Shown here: one piece after another, positions 40,576 through 49,866 of the stretch
How positions within the stretch are numbered: the first letter of the stretch is position 1
How the letters are laid out: every line of letters starts with the position of its first letter
From: Pseudomonadota bacterium
GTDB lineage: Bacteria; Pseudomonadota; Gammaproteobacteria; Steroidobacterales; Steroidobacteraceae
Reading direction: 5' to 3'
Assembly: GCA_021808195.1 (NCBI GenBank)
Contig: JAKBCE010000005.1
Location: forward strand, 102,686 to 166,685
DNA length: 64,000 bases
Position numbers and translations under genes: made by a program
The notes under the pieces: model-generated
Told to the model about the DNA's origin: nothing
The model's database searches: none
What the model saw: only the letters and a program-made list of their open reading frames with translations

Positions 40576-42663
40576 ATGCGATCACGTGCCAACCATCCGG
40601 CTCAGGCTCCACGCGACGCCTGCATCGATCACGCCGCGTTCATAGAGTCTCTGGCTTCCTTCAGCCGCTCGCATCGCGCGCGGCGATGGGAGGGGACTTT
40701 CGGGCAGTTTCTGGCGGACGTCGTGCCGACCCGCCCCGCGGCGCTGGTGCGCACCAGTCACGAGTACATCTGGGACATGCTGCGCTGGCATGGGAGAGTT
40801 GCGCGCTCGGCGGAGTCCGCCGGGCGGCCCAACGCAGCGATGACCCCGCTGGACCTTGAGCCCGAGCGTGGCGGGTTCGGCGATTCGGCACGCCCCGATC
40901 CGGCTGCTTACGACGGCACCGACGCCCCGCAGGACGATCGTCCCGTCGAGCTGTTCAGGCGCGAGCTGTTTGGGGTCGATGGACCGCTGTCGCGGGTGGC
41001 CGAGTACTTCAAGGCGGCTGCGGGCGGATCCGACGTGGGGCGTCGACTGCTGCTGCTGCTCGGTCCGCCGTCGGGCGGTAAGTCGACGCTGGCCATACTG
41101 CTCAAGCGTGGACTTGAGGAGTACAGCCACACGGACGACGGCGCGCTGTATGCGATTGCCGGCTCACCGCTGCACGAGAATCCGCTGAATCTCATTCCCG
41201 CCAGTCTGCGCGGCGAATTCCGCGAACGGTATGGCGTCAGCGTTCCGGGCGAACTTTCTCCCTGGGCGCGGGAGTACCTCGAGCGGGAGTTCGACGGGGA
41301 TTTTCTCAACGTGCCGGTCGAACGCATTTTTCTCTCGGAAGCGGCGCGTCTGGGCATCGGAACGTATGCCCCGCACGATCCGACTACTGCGGACATCGCC
41401 GATCTGGTCGGCTCAGTGGATCTGGCCAAGGTCGCTCAGATTGGCGATGAGGGTGATCCGCGCGCCTGGTCGTGGTCGGGAGCGGTCTACTCCGCGAGCC
41501 GCGGTCTGCTCGAGATGATCGAGATCCTGAAGGTCAAGCGCGAATTCCTCTACCTGCTGCTCACCCTCACGCAGGAGAAGAACGTCAAGGTCTCTCGCTT
41601 TCCGCTCATTCACCTCGATGAGACGGTTCTCGCGCACACCAACCTCGCCGAGTTCCACCGATTCCTGCAAGAAAAGGAGAATGAGGCCCTGCTCGATCGC
41701 ATGGTGATCATCAAGGTTCCCTATGCGCTCTCATACAAGGACGAAGCGCGCATCTACCACAAGCTCGTATGCGCGGCGGCGGCATTTCGCGACGTGCACC
41801 TCGATCCACACGTGCTGAATCTCGCGGCCGTGTTCGCGATTCTGACCCGACTGGTGCGCCCCGAGCGCGAGGGCCTCGATCTGCCGAAGAAACTGCGGTT
41901 GTATGCCGGTGAGGCGATCGAGGGCGTGCCGGAAAGCGAGGCGGCGCGGCTGCGCACCGAGGCGCCCGATGAGGGGTTGACGGGCGTCAGCCCCCGCTTT
42001 GTGATCAACGCGATTTCAACTGCGATCACGCGCGGTACCCGCCGGAGCCTGACCAGCATGGATCTGCTGCTCGCGCTGAAGGATGCCATCGAGAGCGACG
42101 CGCGCCTGGAGGCGAAGCACAAGAAGATCTGGATCGATCACTTGGTGACGGCCCGCAAGGAGTTCTACAACCGCTGGGTCAAGGAGGACGTGCATCGCGC
42201 CATGTTCGCCTCGTTCGAGGAAGAAGCGCAGCAGCTGCTCGAGAAATATCTCGATGAAGTCGAGGCCTCGCTCGATCACCGCCAGGTGACCGACCCGATC
42301 ACCAGCGAGAGCCGCCCGGCCGATGAGCGCTTCCTGCGCTCGGTGGAGGAGAAAATCAAGGTATCCGACTCGGGCAAGCTCTCCTTCCGCCAGGAAGTGG
42401 TGCGCAAGGCCATGGTTGCATTCAAGGCCGGTGAAAAATTCAAACTGGCCAGTCATGCGCGCATGCGCGAGGCGATAGAGCAATATTTGTTCGACGAGCG
42501 GCGGGATGTGTTGCGCCTGGTCACCTCAGCGGCGCGGCCGGACGAGGAAGCCCGGCAGAAGATCTCGGTGGTGCAACAGCGTTTGATCAGCGAATACGGC
42601 TATGACGAGCACAGCGCCCGGGAGGCGCTGAGCTACGTTACGACCCTGTTGGCGCAGGAGTAA
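40576..42663 (+). CDS. prkA: PrkA-type serine protein kinase (AAA+ domain)
   Basis: A 695-residue homologue of PrkA/YeaG. The N-terminal AAA domain has Walker A LLGPPSGGKSTLAILLKRGL (about residue 160), and the PrkA signature regions are present (GSPLHENPLNLIP; FLYLLLTLTQEKNVKV; FPLIHLDETVLAHTN; FNRASL-like kinase features are not required). The C-terminal PrkA kinase-like domain follows (KFKLASHARMREAIEQYLFD). ATG 40576 has GGGAGG 8 nt upstream; ATG 40570 is too close to it. It is first of a conserved trio with DUF444 and SpoVR genes, a set linked to stationary-phase and stress responses in proteobacteria. Confidence 0.94.
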   Translation: MRSRANHPAQAPRDACIDHAAFIESLASFSRSHRARRWEGTFGQFLADVVPTRPAALVRTSHEYIWDMLRWHGRVARSAESAGRPNAAMTPLDLEPERGGFGDSARPDPAAYDGTDAPQDDRPVELFRRELFGVDGPLSRVAEYFKAAAGGSDVGRRLLLLLGPPSGGKSTLAILLKRGLEEYSHTDDGALYAIAGSPLHENPLNLIPASLRGEFRERYGVSVPGELSPWAREYLEREFDGDFLNVPVERIFLSEAARLGIGTYAPHDPTTADIADLVGSVDLAKVAQIGDEGDPRAWSWSGAVYSASRGLLEMIEILKVKREFLYLLLTLTQEKNVKVSRFPLIHLDETVLAHTNLAEFHRFLQEKENEALLDRMVIIKVPYALSYKDEARIYHKLVCAAAAFRDVHLDPHVLNLAAVFAILTRLVRPEREGLDLPKKLRLYAGEAIEGVPESEAARLRTEAPDEGLTGVSPRFVINAISTAITRGTRRSLTSMDLLLALKDAIESDARLEAKHKKIWIDHLVTARKEFYNRWVKEDVHRAMFASFEEEAQQLLEKYLDEVEASLDHRQVTDPITSESRPADERFLRSVEEKIKVSDSGKLSFRQEVVRKAMVAFKAGEKFKLASHARMREAIEQYLFDERRDVLRLVTSAARPDEEARQKISVVQQRLISEYGYDEHSAREALSYVTTLLAQE

Positions 42664-42671
42664 GCGCGCTC

Positions 42672-43841
42672 ATGAGCGGTGGCATACCCCGTGAACCGCC
42701 GACGAATGCCGCGAAGTGGTATGAGCTGTTCTCGCGCGGCGCGCGGGATTGGCTGCGCCACGACGTGAAGGTGCGCGAAGCCGTACGTCGTCACCTGCCG
42801 GAGCTGATGGTCGAAGGCGAACTGATCGGTGGCGGCGCACGTACGGTGCGCGTGCCGGTGAAGATGCTCGAGCATTACCACTTCCGCCTGCGCCGGGCCG
42901 AGGAGCGCGAAGGCGTCGGACAGGGACGGGCCAAGCCCGGCGACGTCTTCGTCGATCCGTCGCAACGCGGTGCCGGCGGTGGCAAGGGCAGCGGCGGGGA
43001 GGAGGAAGGACAAGTCGAGCTATTGCTCGAACTGAAGCTTGACGACATCGTGGAGTGGTTGTGGGAAGAGCTGCGCCTACCGAACCTCGAGCCGCGCAGC
43101 GGCTCGGCGGAGGAATCGGAGTGGGTCCGCGAAGGATGGGACCGGCGCGGTGCGCGCTCGAGGCTCGACCGGCGACGCTCGTTCAAGGAACTGGTCAAGC
43201 GGCGGGGCGTCGCCGGAGCGGTGCCGACGTTTACCGATGAGGACTTGCGCTTTCGCCAGCTCGCCCGCCGACGCCGGCCCGCCGTGCGCGCCGTGGTGTT
43301 CTTCCTGCTTGATGTCTCGGGCAGCATGTCCGAACGCGACCGCCAGCTCGCCAAGACCTTCTTCTTTTGGACGGTGCAGGGACTGCGCCGCGAATACCGC
43401 CTGCTCGACACCGTGTTCGTCGCTCACACGACCGAGGCATGGGAATTTTCCGAGCCGGAGTTCTTTCAGGTCAGCGGCACGGGGGGGACGGTGGCCTCGA
43501 GCGGTCTTGCCAAGGTGAGTGAGATTATTCAGGAACGCTTCGATCCGGACCAATACAACATCTACCTGTTCTACGCATCGGATGGCGACAATGCGGCCGG
43601 CGATGCCGTTGCGGCGCACGAGGCGCTGGCGGCGCTGACCGGCGCGGCGTGCTTCTGCGGTTACGTCGAGGTCGCCGCCGGCGTTTCGCGGCATCTGGCA
43701 ACCGGAACCGGCAGGCTGTTCGCCGAGCTCGAGTCGGCCGGCAGCTCCGTTGGCAGCTGCGTGCTCGCCACTCCCGATGATGTCTGGGAGGCCATCCGCA
43801 GCTTCTTCACCGCAGAGCAGCGTGCGGCGGAGGGTGCGTGA
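42672..43841 (+). CDS. DUF444 / UPF0229 family protein (YeaH/YhbH-like)
   Basis: A 389-residue protein of the UPF0229 family, partner of PrkA. It has a Gly-rich basic segment (about 95-115, RGAGGGKGSGG), then a von Willebrand A-like fold: FFLLDVSGSMSERDRQLAKTFF holds the DxSxS metal site. GTGGTVASSGLAKVSEII and YNIYLFYASDGDNAAGD follow. The gene lies 8 nt after prkA and its stop overlaps the spoVR start. The biochemical role is not established; co-function with PrkA and SpoVR is known from conserved gene order. Confidence 0.94.
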   Translation: MSGGIPREPPTNAAKWYELFSRGARDWLRHDVKVREAVRRHLPELMVEGELIGGGARTVRVPVKMLEHYHFRLRRAEEREGVGQGRAKPGDVFVDPSQRGAGGGKGSGGEEEGQVELLLELKLDDIVEWLWEELRLPNLEPRSGSAEESEWVREGWDRRGARSRLDRRRSFKELVKRRGVAGAVPTFTDEDLRFRQLARRRRPAVRAVVFFLLDVSGSMSERDRQLAKTFFFWTVQGLRREYRLLDTVFVAHTTEAWEFSEPEFFQVSGTGGTVASSGLAKVSEIIQERFDPDQYNIYLFYASDGDNAAGDAVAAHEALAALTGAACFCGYVEVAAGVSRHLATGTGRLFAELESAGSSVGSCVLATPDDVWEAIRSFFTAEQRAAEGA

Positions 43842-45199
43842 GCGCGCAAGGCTGGCAGCAGTACGTAGCGCGCATCGAGCAGCTCGCTCGTGATTCGGGG
43901 CTGGATTTCCACCCGGTCGAATTCGAAGCCGTGCCGGACTCATTCATGATGGAAATCGCGGTCTACGGACTGCCCGTCCGCATGCCTCACTGGTCGTTCG
44001 GGGCGCGCTATATCTATCAATTGATTCAACGGCACATGGGGCACTCGCGGCTGTTCGAAGTCGTTTTTCCCGGCGATCCGGGCAACGCCTATCTGGCGGC
44101 CGGCAACGGTCTGGCGGAGAACGTCCTGGTCACTGCGCATGTGCTCGGACATGCCGATTTTTCCCGCAACAACCTGCTGTTTCAGCGGTGTCAGAGTCAG
44201 GTCAGCGAGCGCATCGTCGAACATGCGGCACAGCACGCGCGGCAGATCCAGCAGGCCATCGAGGCGCACGGGCTTGAGCGGGTAGAGGCCGTGCTCGATG
44301 CGGCACTCGCACTCGAGCAGCACATCGACGTCGATCAGCCGCTGCGCCGCCCGCGGTATGCCGAGTACACCGAATCCCCGAAGCCGCCTGCCGACGATCT
44401 GTTCCGCCGCAGATTCGCCGCGCTCGAGGTGAGTCCCCCGGGGACCGTGCTCACGCCACGGCTGCGTGCGCCCGTGCCGCCGTACCCGGAACGTGATCTG
44501 TTGTGGTTCGTGGCGCAGTATGCCCCGGAGATGGAAAGTTGGGAGCGCGACATCTTTTTAGCCGTGCGCGAGGAGTCGTTTTATTTCTATCCGGTCTTTG
44601 CCACCCAGATCATGAACGAGGGTTGGGCGTCTTATTGGCATGCCCGACTGCTGCGCGAGGCAGACTTCATTGACCAGCAGATCTATCTCGATGCCATCAA
44701 ATGTCACTCCGACGTCGTGCGGCCGGTGGCCGCCGATGAGCAGGTGGCGCTCGGGCTGAACCCCTATCATCTCGGCTTCGCATTGTGGGAGCACATCATC
44801 GCGGAGCAGGGGCTTGAAGCCGCATTCATCATCCGGGCCGAAGATGATGATTTCGCCTTCATCCGCAACTATCTCACCCGCGACATCGCCGCGGCACTCG
44901 GTCTGTTCCGCTATCGCACCCGCGATGGGCAGGTTCGCGTGCTCGAGATGGATGTTGCGGCATTGCACGAGGCGATTCTCGCGCCCAAATACAATTTTGG
45001 CGCACCGACGGTGTTGGCGCGGCACGTGCATGCCGATGGTACGCTCGACCTGGAGCACGAGCACGGTGTCGATCATCGCGGTCTTGATCTGCAACGCAGC
45101 CGTAAAGTGCTCGAATATCTGCAGCGTGTCTGGCGCCGCCCGGTGCGACTGACGACGGTGGATCAGGACGGAGTGGAACTCGAGTTGTCCGCGCCCTGA
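43838..45199 (+). CDS. SpoVR family protein (YcgB-like)
   Basis: A 453-residue SpoVR protein starting at GTG 43838, overlapping the DUF444 stop by 4 nt. Family signatures include MPHWSFGARYI, the conserved AHVLGHADFSRNNLLF histidines, FVAQYAPEMESWERDIFLAV, MNEGWASYWHARLL and NPYHLGFALWEHI. The conserved His/Glu set is metal-site-like, but no activity is settled. It completes the PrkA-DUF444-SpoVR trio and is probably translated with them. Confidence 0.95.
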   Translation: MSAQGWQQYVARIEQLARDSGLDFHPVEFEAVPDSFMMEIAVYGLPVRMPHWSFGARYIYQLIQRHMGHSRLFEVVFPGDPGNAYLAAGNGLAENVLVTAHVLGHADFSRNNLLFQRCQSQVSERIVEHAAQHARQIQQAIEAHGLERVEAVLDAALALEQHIDVDQPLRRPRYAEYTESPKPPADDLFRRRFAALEVSPPGTVLTPRLRAPVPPYPERDLLWFVAQYAPEMESWERDIFLAVREESFYFYPVFATQIMNEGWASYWHARLLREADFIDQQIYLDAIKCHSDVVRPVAADEQVALGLNPYHLGFALWEHIIAEQGLEAAFIIRAEDDDFAFIRNYLTRDIAAALGLFRYRTRDGQVRVLEMDVAALHEAILAPKYNFGAPTVLARHVHADGTLDLEHEHGVDHRGLDLQRSRKVLEYLQRVWRRPVRLTTVDQDGVELELSAP

Positions 45200-45618
45200 T
45201 GAGGCAGGAGACATCGCAACGGATATTGCGGGTCGCGATCCATCCGCCATGCGTCATGTGCGCAGCCTGCGGACGGGATACTGAAGCATGAGTCAGGTTG
45301 ATGCGTTGCACGCCGTGGCGGCGGCGCACTCTCCAGGGGCAGGCCCGCCATTGTGTTGGGTCATATGCCGGCGTACACTTTGCGCAAGCTTCTGGCTGTC
45401 ACTGTCAACGGGGTGAAAGCCCAAGCGCGTGGAACGATTGTGAGCCCGGTGGTGCACGCGGTCTGAACACGCGGTGGCACGCCGCGAGGCCGTCGCAGTG
45501 TGGCGCGAACCGAGCGAACGGCCTGCTGCGGGCCCGCGTCTGCAGACACCGGCAGGAGACGGTGAGATGCCGGATGAGGGTCGAGCTCTGGTTCTCACGG
45601 TGCGCAGGGGAGCGAGGC
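45200..45618. other. 419-bp gap between spoVR and the EF-G paralogue
   Basis: No convincing gene was seen. A 42-codon frame from ATG 45288 has GC-like random composition and no family resemblance. The EF-G frame is open to 45298, but AGCGAGG ahead of ATG 45619 and the G-domain start (IRNIALVGAAGAGKT) place the gene start there. Confidence 0.4.
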
Positions 45619-47661
45619 ATGGATCACACGGGCATTCGTAACATCGCGCTGGTCGGCGCAGCGGGCGCCGGCAAGACGCTGCTCGCGGACGCCCTGTTGT
45701 TCGCAGCCGGTGTGACCCGAACCAAGGGCAGCATCGAGCGCGGCACCACCGTGTCGGATTTCGATCCGCAGGAGCGCTCCCTCGGGCATTCGCTCGAACC
45801 GGCCATCCTGACCTTCGAGTACGATGGCCGGCGCATTCATCTGCTCGACACGCCGGGCTACCCGGACCTGCTCGCCCGGACCCTGGCGGTCCTCGAGGCG
45901 GTCGAGGCGGTTGCCGTCGTGGTGAATGCGGTGAGCGGTCCGGATACCGTGACGCAGCGACTGATGAATTTCGCTCGCGAGCGTGGTCTCGATCGCCTGC
46001 TTATCGTCAATAAGATCGATAGCCGCGAGGCGAACTGCGCCGAAGTGTTGCAACGGTTGCGCGAGCTATTCGGTCCGCAATGCCTGCCGATCAATCTGCC
46101 GGCGGAGCACGGCGCGGCGGTGCGCGATTGTTTCTTCCACCCGCAGAGCGTGCCGGTCGATTTTTCCGCCGTAGACGCTGCGCACACGGCCATCGTCGAT
46201 CAGGTGGTCGAGCTCGATGAGCAGTTGCTGGCGCTGTACCTCGAGCAGGGCGAGGCGCTCTCGAGCGAGCAATTGCATGCTCCGTTCGAACAGGCTCTGC
46301 GTGAGGGACATCTCGTGCCGGTGTGCTTCACGTCGGCGGAAAGTGGCGCCGGCGTGGAGGCGCTGCTGGAGATCTTCACGCGACTGATGCCGAATCCGGC
46401 CGAAGGCAATCCGCCGCCGTTTCTGCTCGGTGCGGGCGGTTCGGTGCGGCGCGTCGCGGTGAGCCCGGATCCTGCCAAGCATGTCCTCGCGCACGTGTTT
46501 CGCATAGCGATCGATCCGTACGTCGGCAAGCTCGCGGCGCTGCGCGTGCACCAGGGAACTGTGCGCCCGGGCTGCCAGCTGTTCGTCGGCGATGCCCGCA
46601 AACCGTTCAAAGTCGGGCATTTGTACCGCATCACGGGCAAGGATTCCGTGGAGATCGCCGAGGCGATCCCCGGGGATCTTTGCGCGCTCGCCAAAGTGGA
46701 GGAACTGTATCGAGACGCGGTACTGCACGACTCGCACGAAGAGGATCACTATCATCTCGCACCGGTCGCACTGCCGCCCTCGATGCTCGGAGTCGCCATC
46801 GAGCCGCAGCGCCGCGGCGACGAGCAGCGTCTGGCCGATGCACTGCACAAGCTCACCGCGGAGGATCCGGGGGTGCGCATCGAGCAGCACGCGGCACTCA
46901 ACGAAACGGTGCTCTACGGGACCGGGGAGCTGCATCTGCGCGTGCTGCTCGAGCGCATGAGTCAGCGCTACGGCGTGCAGGTGCACACGCATCCGCCGAG
47001 CATTCCCTATCGGGAGACGATTACCCGTGCGGCCGAAGGCCATGCCCGCCACAAGAAGCAGACCGGTGGCGCCGGGCAGTTCGGTGAGGTGTATCTGCGC
47101 CTCGAGGCGCTCGAGCGTGGCGCTGGGTTCGAGTTCCTCGACGAGGTGACGGGGGGAGCCATCCCAGGTCAGTTCATCCCGGCGGTTGAAAAGGGTGTGC
47201 GGCAAGTGATCGCAGAAGGGGTGCTCGCAGGCTTCCCGCTGCAGGATATCCGGGTCACCGTGTACGACGGCAAACACCATCCGGTGGACTCGAAGGAGGT
47301 CGCGTTTGTGGCGGCGGGTCGCAAGGCCTTTCTCGATGCACTCGGCAAGGCTCAGCCCATCGTGCTCGAGCCGATCGTGCATCTGGAGATCACCGCTCCG
47401 GCGAGCGCTATCGGGGACATCACCGGTGATCTGGCCACCCGGCGCGCCCGGATCAACGGTAATCAGGCGCGCCCGGGCGGGCTCGCCGCCGTGTCGGCTC
47501 TCGTGCCGCTTGCCGAGGTCATCGATTACCAATCGCGCCTGAAGGCGCTCACCGGCGGGCAGGGTAGCTACGTCATGGCGCTCAGCCACTACGACCCGGT
47601 GCCGGCGCGGCGCCAGCACGAACTGGTGCAGGCATACCGACCGAGGGCCGTGGACGAATAA
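45619..47661 (+). CDS. elongation factor G-like GTPase (EF-G paralogue)
   Basis: A 680-residue translational GTPase of the EF-G-like class. G1 is GAAGAGKTLLADALL, the G3 motif LLDTPGYPDL, and G4 LIVNKIDS. Domain II follows (HVFRIAIDPYVGKLAALRVH), then domains III-V (YRETITRAAEGHARHKKQTG; VEKGVRQVIAEGVLAGFPLQ; PVDSKEVAFVAAGRKAF). Switch I is shorter than in canonical EF-G, and no rpsL/rpsG/tuf genes are adjacent, so it is not the main fusA. Such paralogues can act in stress or ribosome recycling; its exact role is unknown. Confidence 0.9.
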   Translation: MDHTGIRNIALVGAAGAGKTLLADALLFAAGVTRTKGSIERGTTVSDFDPQERSLGHSLEPAILTFEYDGRRIHLLDTPGYPDLLARTLAVLEAVEAVAVVVNAVSGPDTVTQRLMNFARERGLDRLLIVNKIDSREANCAEVLQRLRELFGPQCLPINLPAEHGAAVRDCFFHPQSVPVDFSAVDAAHTAIVDQVVELDEQLLALYLEQGEALSSEQLHAPFEQALREGHLVPVCFTSAESGAGVEALLEIFTRLMPNPAEGNPPPFLLGAGGSVRRVAVSPDPAKHVLAHVFRIAIDPYVGKLAALRVHQGTVRPGCQLFVGDARKPFKVGHLYRITGKDSVEIAEAIPGDLCALAKVEELYRDAVLHDSHEEDHYHLAPVALPPSMLGVAIEPQRRGDEQRLADALHKLTAEDPGVRIEQHAALNETVLYGTGELHLRVLLERMSQRYGVQVHTHPPSIPYRETITRAAEGHARHKKQTGGAGQFGEVYLRLEALERGAGFEFLDEVTGGAIPGQFIPAVEKGVRQVIAEGVLAGFPLQDIRVTVYDGKHHPVDSKEVAFVAAGRKAFLDALGKAQPIVLEPIVHLEITAPASAIGDITGDLATRRARINGNQARPGGLAAVSALVPLAEVIDYQSRLKALTGGQGSYVMALSHYDPVPARRQHELVQAYRPRAVDE

Positions 47662-47683
47662 CGCCGGCGTTCCGCACAGCAGA

Positions 47684-48157
47684 TTATTTGAGCGTCACCT
47701 GTCCGCTTTCGTCGAAGGGCAGATCGCGCAGCAGACCATGGGCGAGTTCGACCTTGCCGCGCAGCCGGTAGTGCAGGGGCTGACGGCGTCCGTCGCCAAG
47801 CACCGCAAGCAATGCGCCGGCCATGTTCGCAGTCACGTCGGTGTTGAAATCGGCACTGCTGTGTGCCGGCACGGTAAAGCTTTGCGCGCAACGTCCCGCG
47901 GCCACCGGCTGGCCGTTGACCGCGAGCGTGTAGGTCAGCGCCCTGACCGGCAGGCGGATCGAGTTTGGATTGCGGACCCGCAGGCGAACCACCAGATGTT
48001 GCTGCCAGAAATCTGCCCGCTGTACGTGCACGCTGAGTACGGTGAGCTGTGGCGTGACCAGCTTCGGCATGAAGAGCGCACAGCCGCCGAGGGCGCCGAG
48101 CAGCAGCGCCGGAGCCAGCCAGCGCAACCGATGCAGGATTTGCGGGTCAGCTCGCAT
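47684..48157 (-). CDS. LEA14/WHy-domain lipoprotein
   Basis: A 157-residue late-embryogenesis-abundant type-2 protein. A signal ending in LLGALGGC gives a lipobox with cysteine near residue 26. The WHy-like beta domain includes FWQQHLVVRLRVRNPNSIRLPV, and YTLAVNGQPVAAG fits the family. These proteins are linked to desiccation or osmotic tolerance and sit in the envelope. Its ATG lies inside the end of the GH57 gene (11-nt overlap), so the two are translationally coupled. Confidence 0.85.
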   Translation of the reverse strand: MRADPQILHRLRWLAPALLLGALGGCALFMPKLVTPQLTVLSVHVQRADFWQQHLVVRLRVRNPNSIRLPVRALTYTLAVNGQPVAAGRCAQSFTVPAHSSADFNTDVTANMAGALLAVLGDGRRQPLHYRLRGKVELAHGLLRDLPFDESGQVTLK

Positions 48158-49859
48158 AGGAACGGCGCATCACGCCGCCATGCTCCGGGCTACCGCCCCC
48201 GGTGGCGAGCGGTTGAGAGAGACTTTCAGGCGCGGTGCGACCGAGCTGCTCGTACAGCCGGCTGAGTTGGCGGCGGTACAGACTGTCGAACTGACTGACG
48301 GCATCGGCGGGATTGTAATCGCCGAACCACCAGAACCAGTCCGAACTCTCGCACAGGGCGAGCTGACGCTCTGCTGCGCGTTGTCGGGCGGCATCGAGCG
48401 AGCCGCTCGCGACCGTTGCATCGAAGGCGAGCTTGGCATCGCAGAGCAGATCCCATGCGCGGTTCTTGGCCGGGTCGCCCATCCACGTGGTGAGCGTACC
48501 GTGTACCCAGCTGCCGGCCATCAGCTGCGGCAGCGTGATCGGGGTCAGCCCGCGTGCGACGCATGCGCCGAGCGTGGTCAGCTCGAGTTGCGGGTGAGCG
48601 GCGAGCAGCGTGTACAGGGCGCGCAGGAAGTAATAGCCGTTGAAGGGGTAGTGCTCCCAGGCGTTCTCCCCATCGAGTGCGATGAGCACGACATGCCCCG
48701 GGTTCGCCGCGTACTGGCGCGCAAGCTGCGCGAGGGCATCGACCAGATTGTGCGCCGCGTCATCGCCGTGCCAGGTGGCGTACGTGAAGCCGATCAGATC
48801 CGATAGGGTATCTTCGCGGAAAAACTGGGCGAGCGAGCTGCCAGCGAGCCGGTATGGGCGGTTGAATACCTGTGCATCGATGCTCGGCGGCTGCGGGGCC
48901 TGAGCTGCGGTACGCTGCAGCGAGCCGTGCAACACATTGGCGCTGCTCGCGACCCATTTGAAACCCGCACGCTCGAGGAGCTCGAGCGTGGGTCGGCTGA
49001 CGGCGCCCTCGGACGGCCAGCAGCCCACCGGTCGCGAGCCGAACGTCTGGGTGAACAGCCGCAACCCCTCGCGCACGTGCCATTCGGCGCGTTCCTTGCC
49101 ACCGGGATAGGCCGTGAGCTTCGGCAAGGGCAGATTGGGCATCGCTTCGCGTGCAGCCTGGAAGTCGAACAGCAGCGGCACGATCGGGTGGCCATAGGGC
49201 GTAACCGACAGCTCGCACTGGCCCGCCTCACTCAGCCGGCGATAGCGCGGCACGATATTGGCGAGCAGCGAGCCGATCAGCGTCAGCAGTGCGCGGCGCT
49301 GTTCGGCGCTGAAGCCACGTCCCTGTTCGGTGAGGCGGCTGACCAGCGGATCGGAGCGGCGCACGGTCTCGCCCATCCAGGCGAGGTGGTACCACACCGC
49401 CAGATCCTGAATGAACTGGTCCGAGGCGTAATTGATGCGCTCGGGCGTGGCCAGCGTCTCGGCGATCGAGGCGAGCTCGAGGTAGGGCCCAAAGCGCTCG
49501 ATCATCTGCTTGCGTTGTGCGCGCAGGCATGCGCGCACGCTCTCGAGGCGCGCCGTCGGCTCGCTCGGCACCGGATCCGGTCCGAGCAGCGCGAGCACCG
49601 GGTCGGGCAGGGCCTGCCCGTCCTGCAGATGTGCCGCGACCGAGCGCGAGAGCGCCTCGATCTGCTCGAGCAGCACCGGGGTGAAGTTCACGACCGCGCG
49701 CGCCTCCGGAATGGCCTCCAGGTGCGCGGCCATGTCCGTGTAGTCCTTGATGGAATGCAGGTACGTCCAGGGCAGCACGTAGCGACCCGTGAGGGCATCG
49801 CGGTACTGCGGCTGGTGCATGTGCCAGAGCAGTACGACCGGCAGGCGTGCGGCGGTCAT
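48147..49859 (-). CDS. glycoside hydrolase family 57 protein
   Basis: A 570-residue GH57 enzyme, a family of amylases, 4-alpha-glucanotransferases and branching enzymes. The N-terminal VVLLWHMHQPQYRD is the hallmark first motif. GCWPSEGAVS contains the region of the nucleophile glutamate, and VVLIALDGENAWEHYPFNG the acid aspartate. The alpha-helical C-terminal part is present. It is 7 nt from glgC, so it acts on glycogen or alpha-glucan. Its N-terminal motif and length fit amylase or transferase members more than the short branching enzymes, but activity is not certain. Confidence 0.88.
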   Translation of the reverse strand: MTAARLPVVLLWHMHQPQYRDALTGRYVLPWTYLHSIKDYTDMAAHLEAIPEARAVVNFTPVLLEQIEALSRSVAAHLQDGQALPDPVLALLGPDPVPSEPTARLESVRACLRAQRKQMIERFGPYLELASIAETLATPERINYASDQFIQDLAVWYHLAWMGETVRRSDPLVSRLTEQGRGFSAEQRRALLTLIGSLLANIVPRYRRLSEAGQCELSVTPYGHPIVPLLFDFQAAREAMPNLPLPKLTAYPGGKERAEWHVREGLRLFTQTFGSRPVGCWPSEGAVSRPTLELLERAGFKWVASSANVLHGSLQRTAAQAPQPPSIDAQVFNRPYRLAGSSLAQFFREDTLSDLIGFTYATWHGDDAAHNLVDALAQLARQYAANPGHVVLIALDGENAWEHYPFNGYYFLRALYTLLAAHPQLELTTLGACVARGLTPITLPQLMAGSWVHGTLTTWMGDPAKNRAWDLLCDAKLAFDATVASGSLDAARQRAAERQLALCESSDWFWWFGDYNPADAVSQFDSLYRRQLSRLYEQLGRTAPESLSQPLATGGGSPEHGGVMRRSYAS

Positions 49860-49866
49860 GGGTGCC

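Noticed and set aside
45288..45416. 42-codon frame between spoVR and the EF-G paralogue
   Set aside because: No good ribosome site, no hydrophobic or domain pattern, ordinary random composition.
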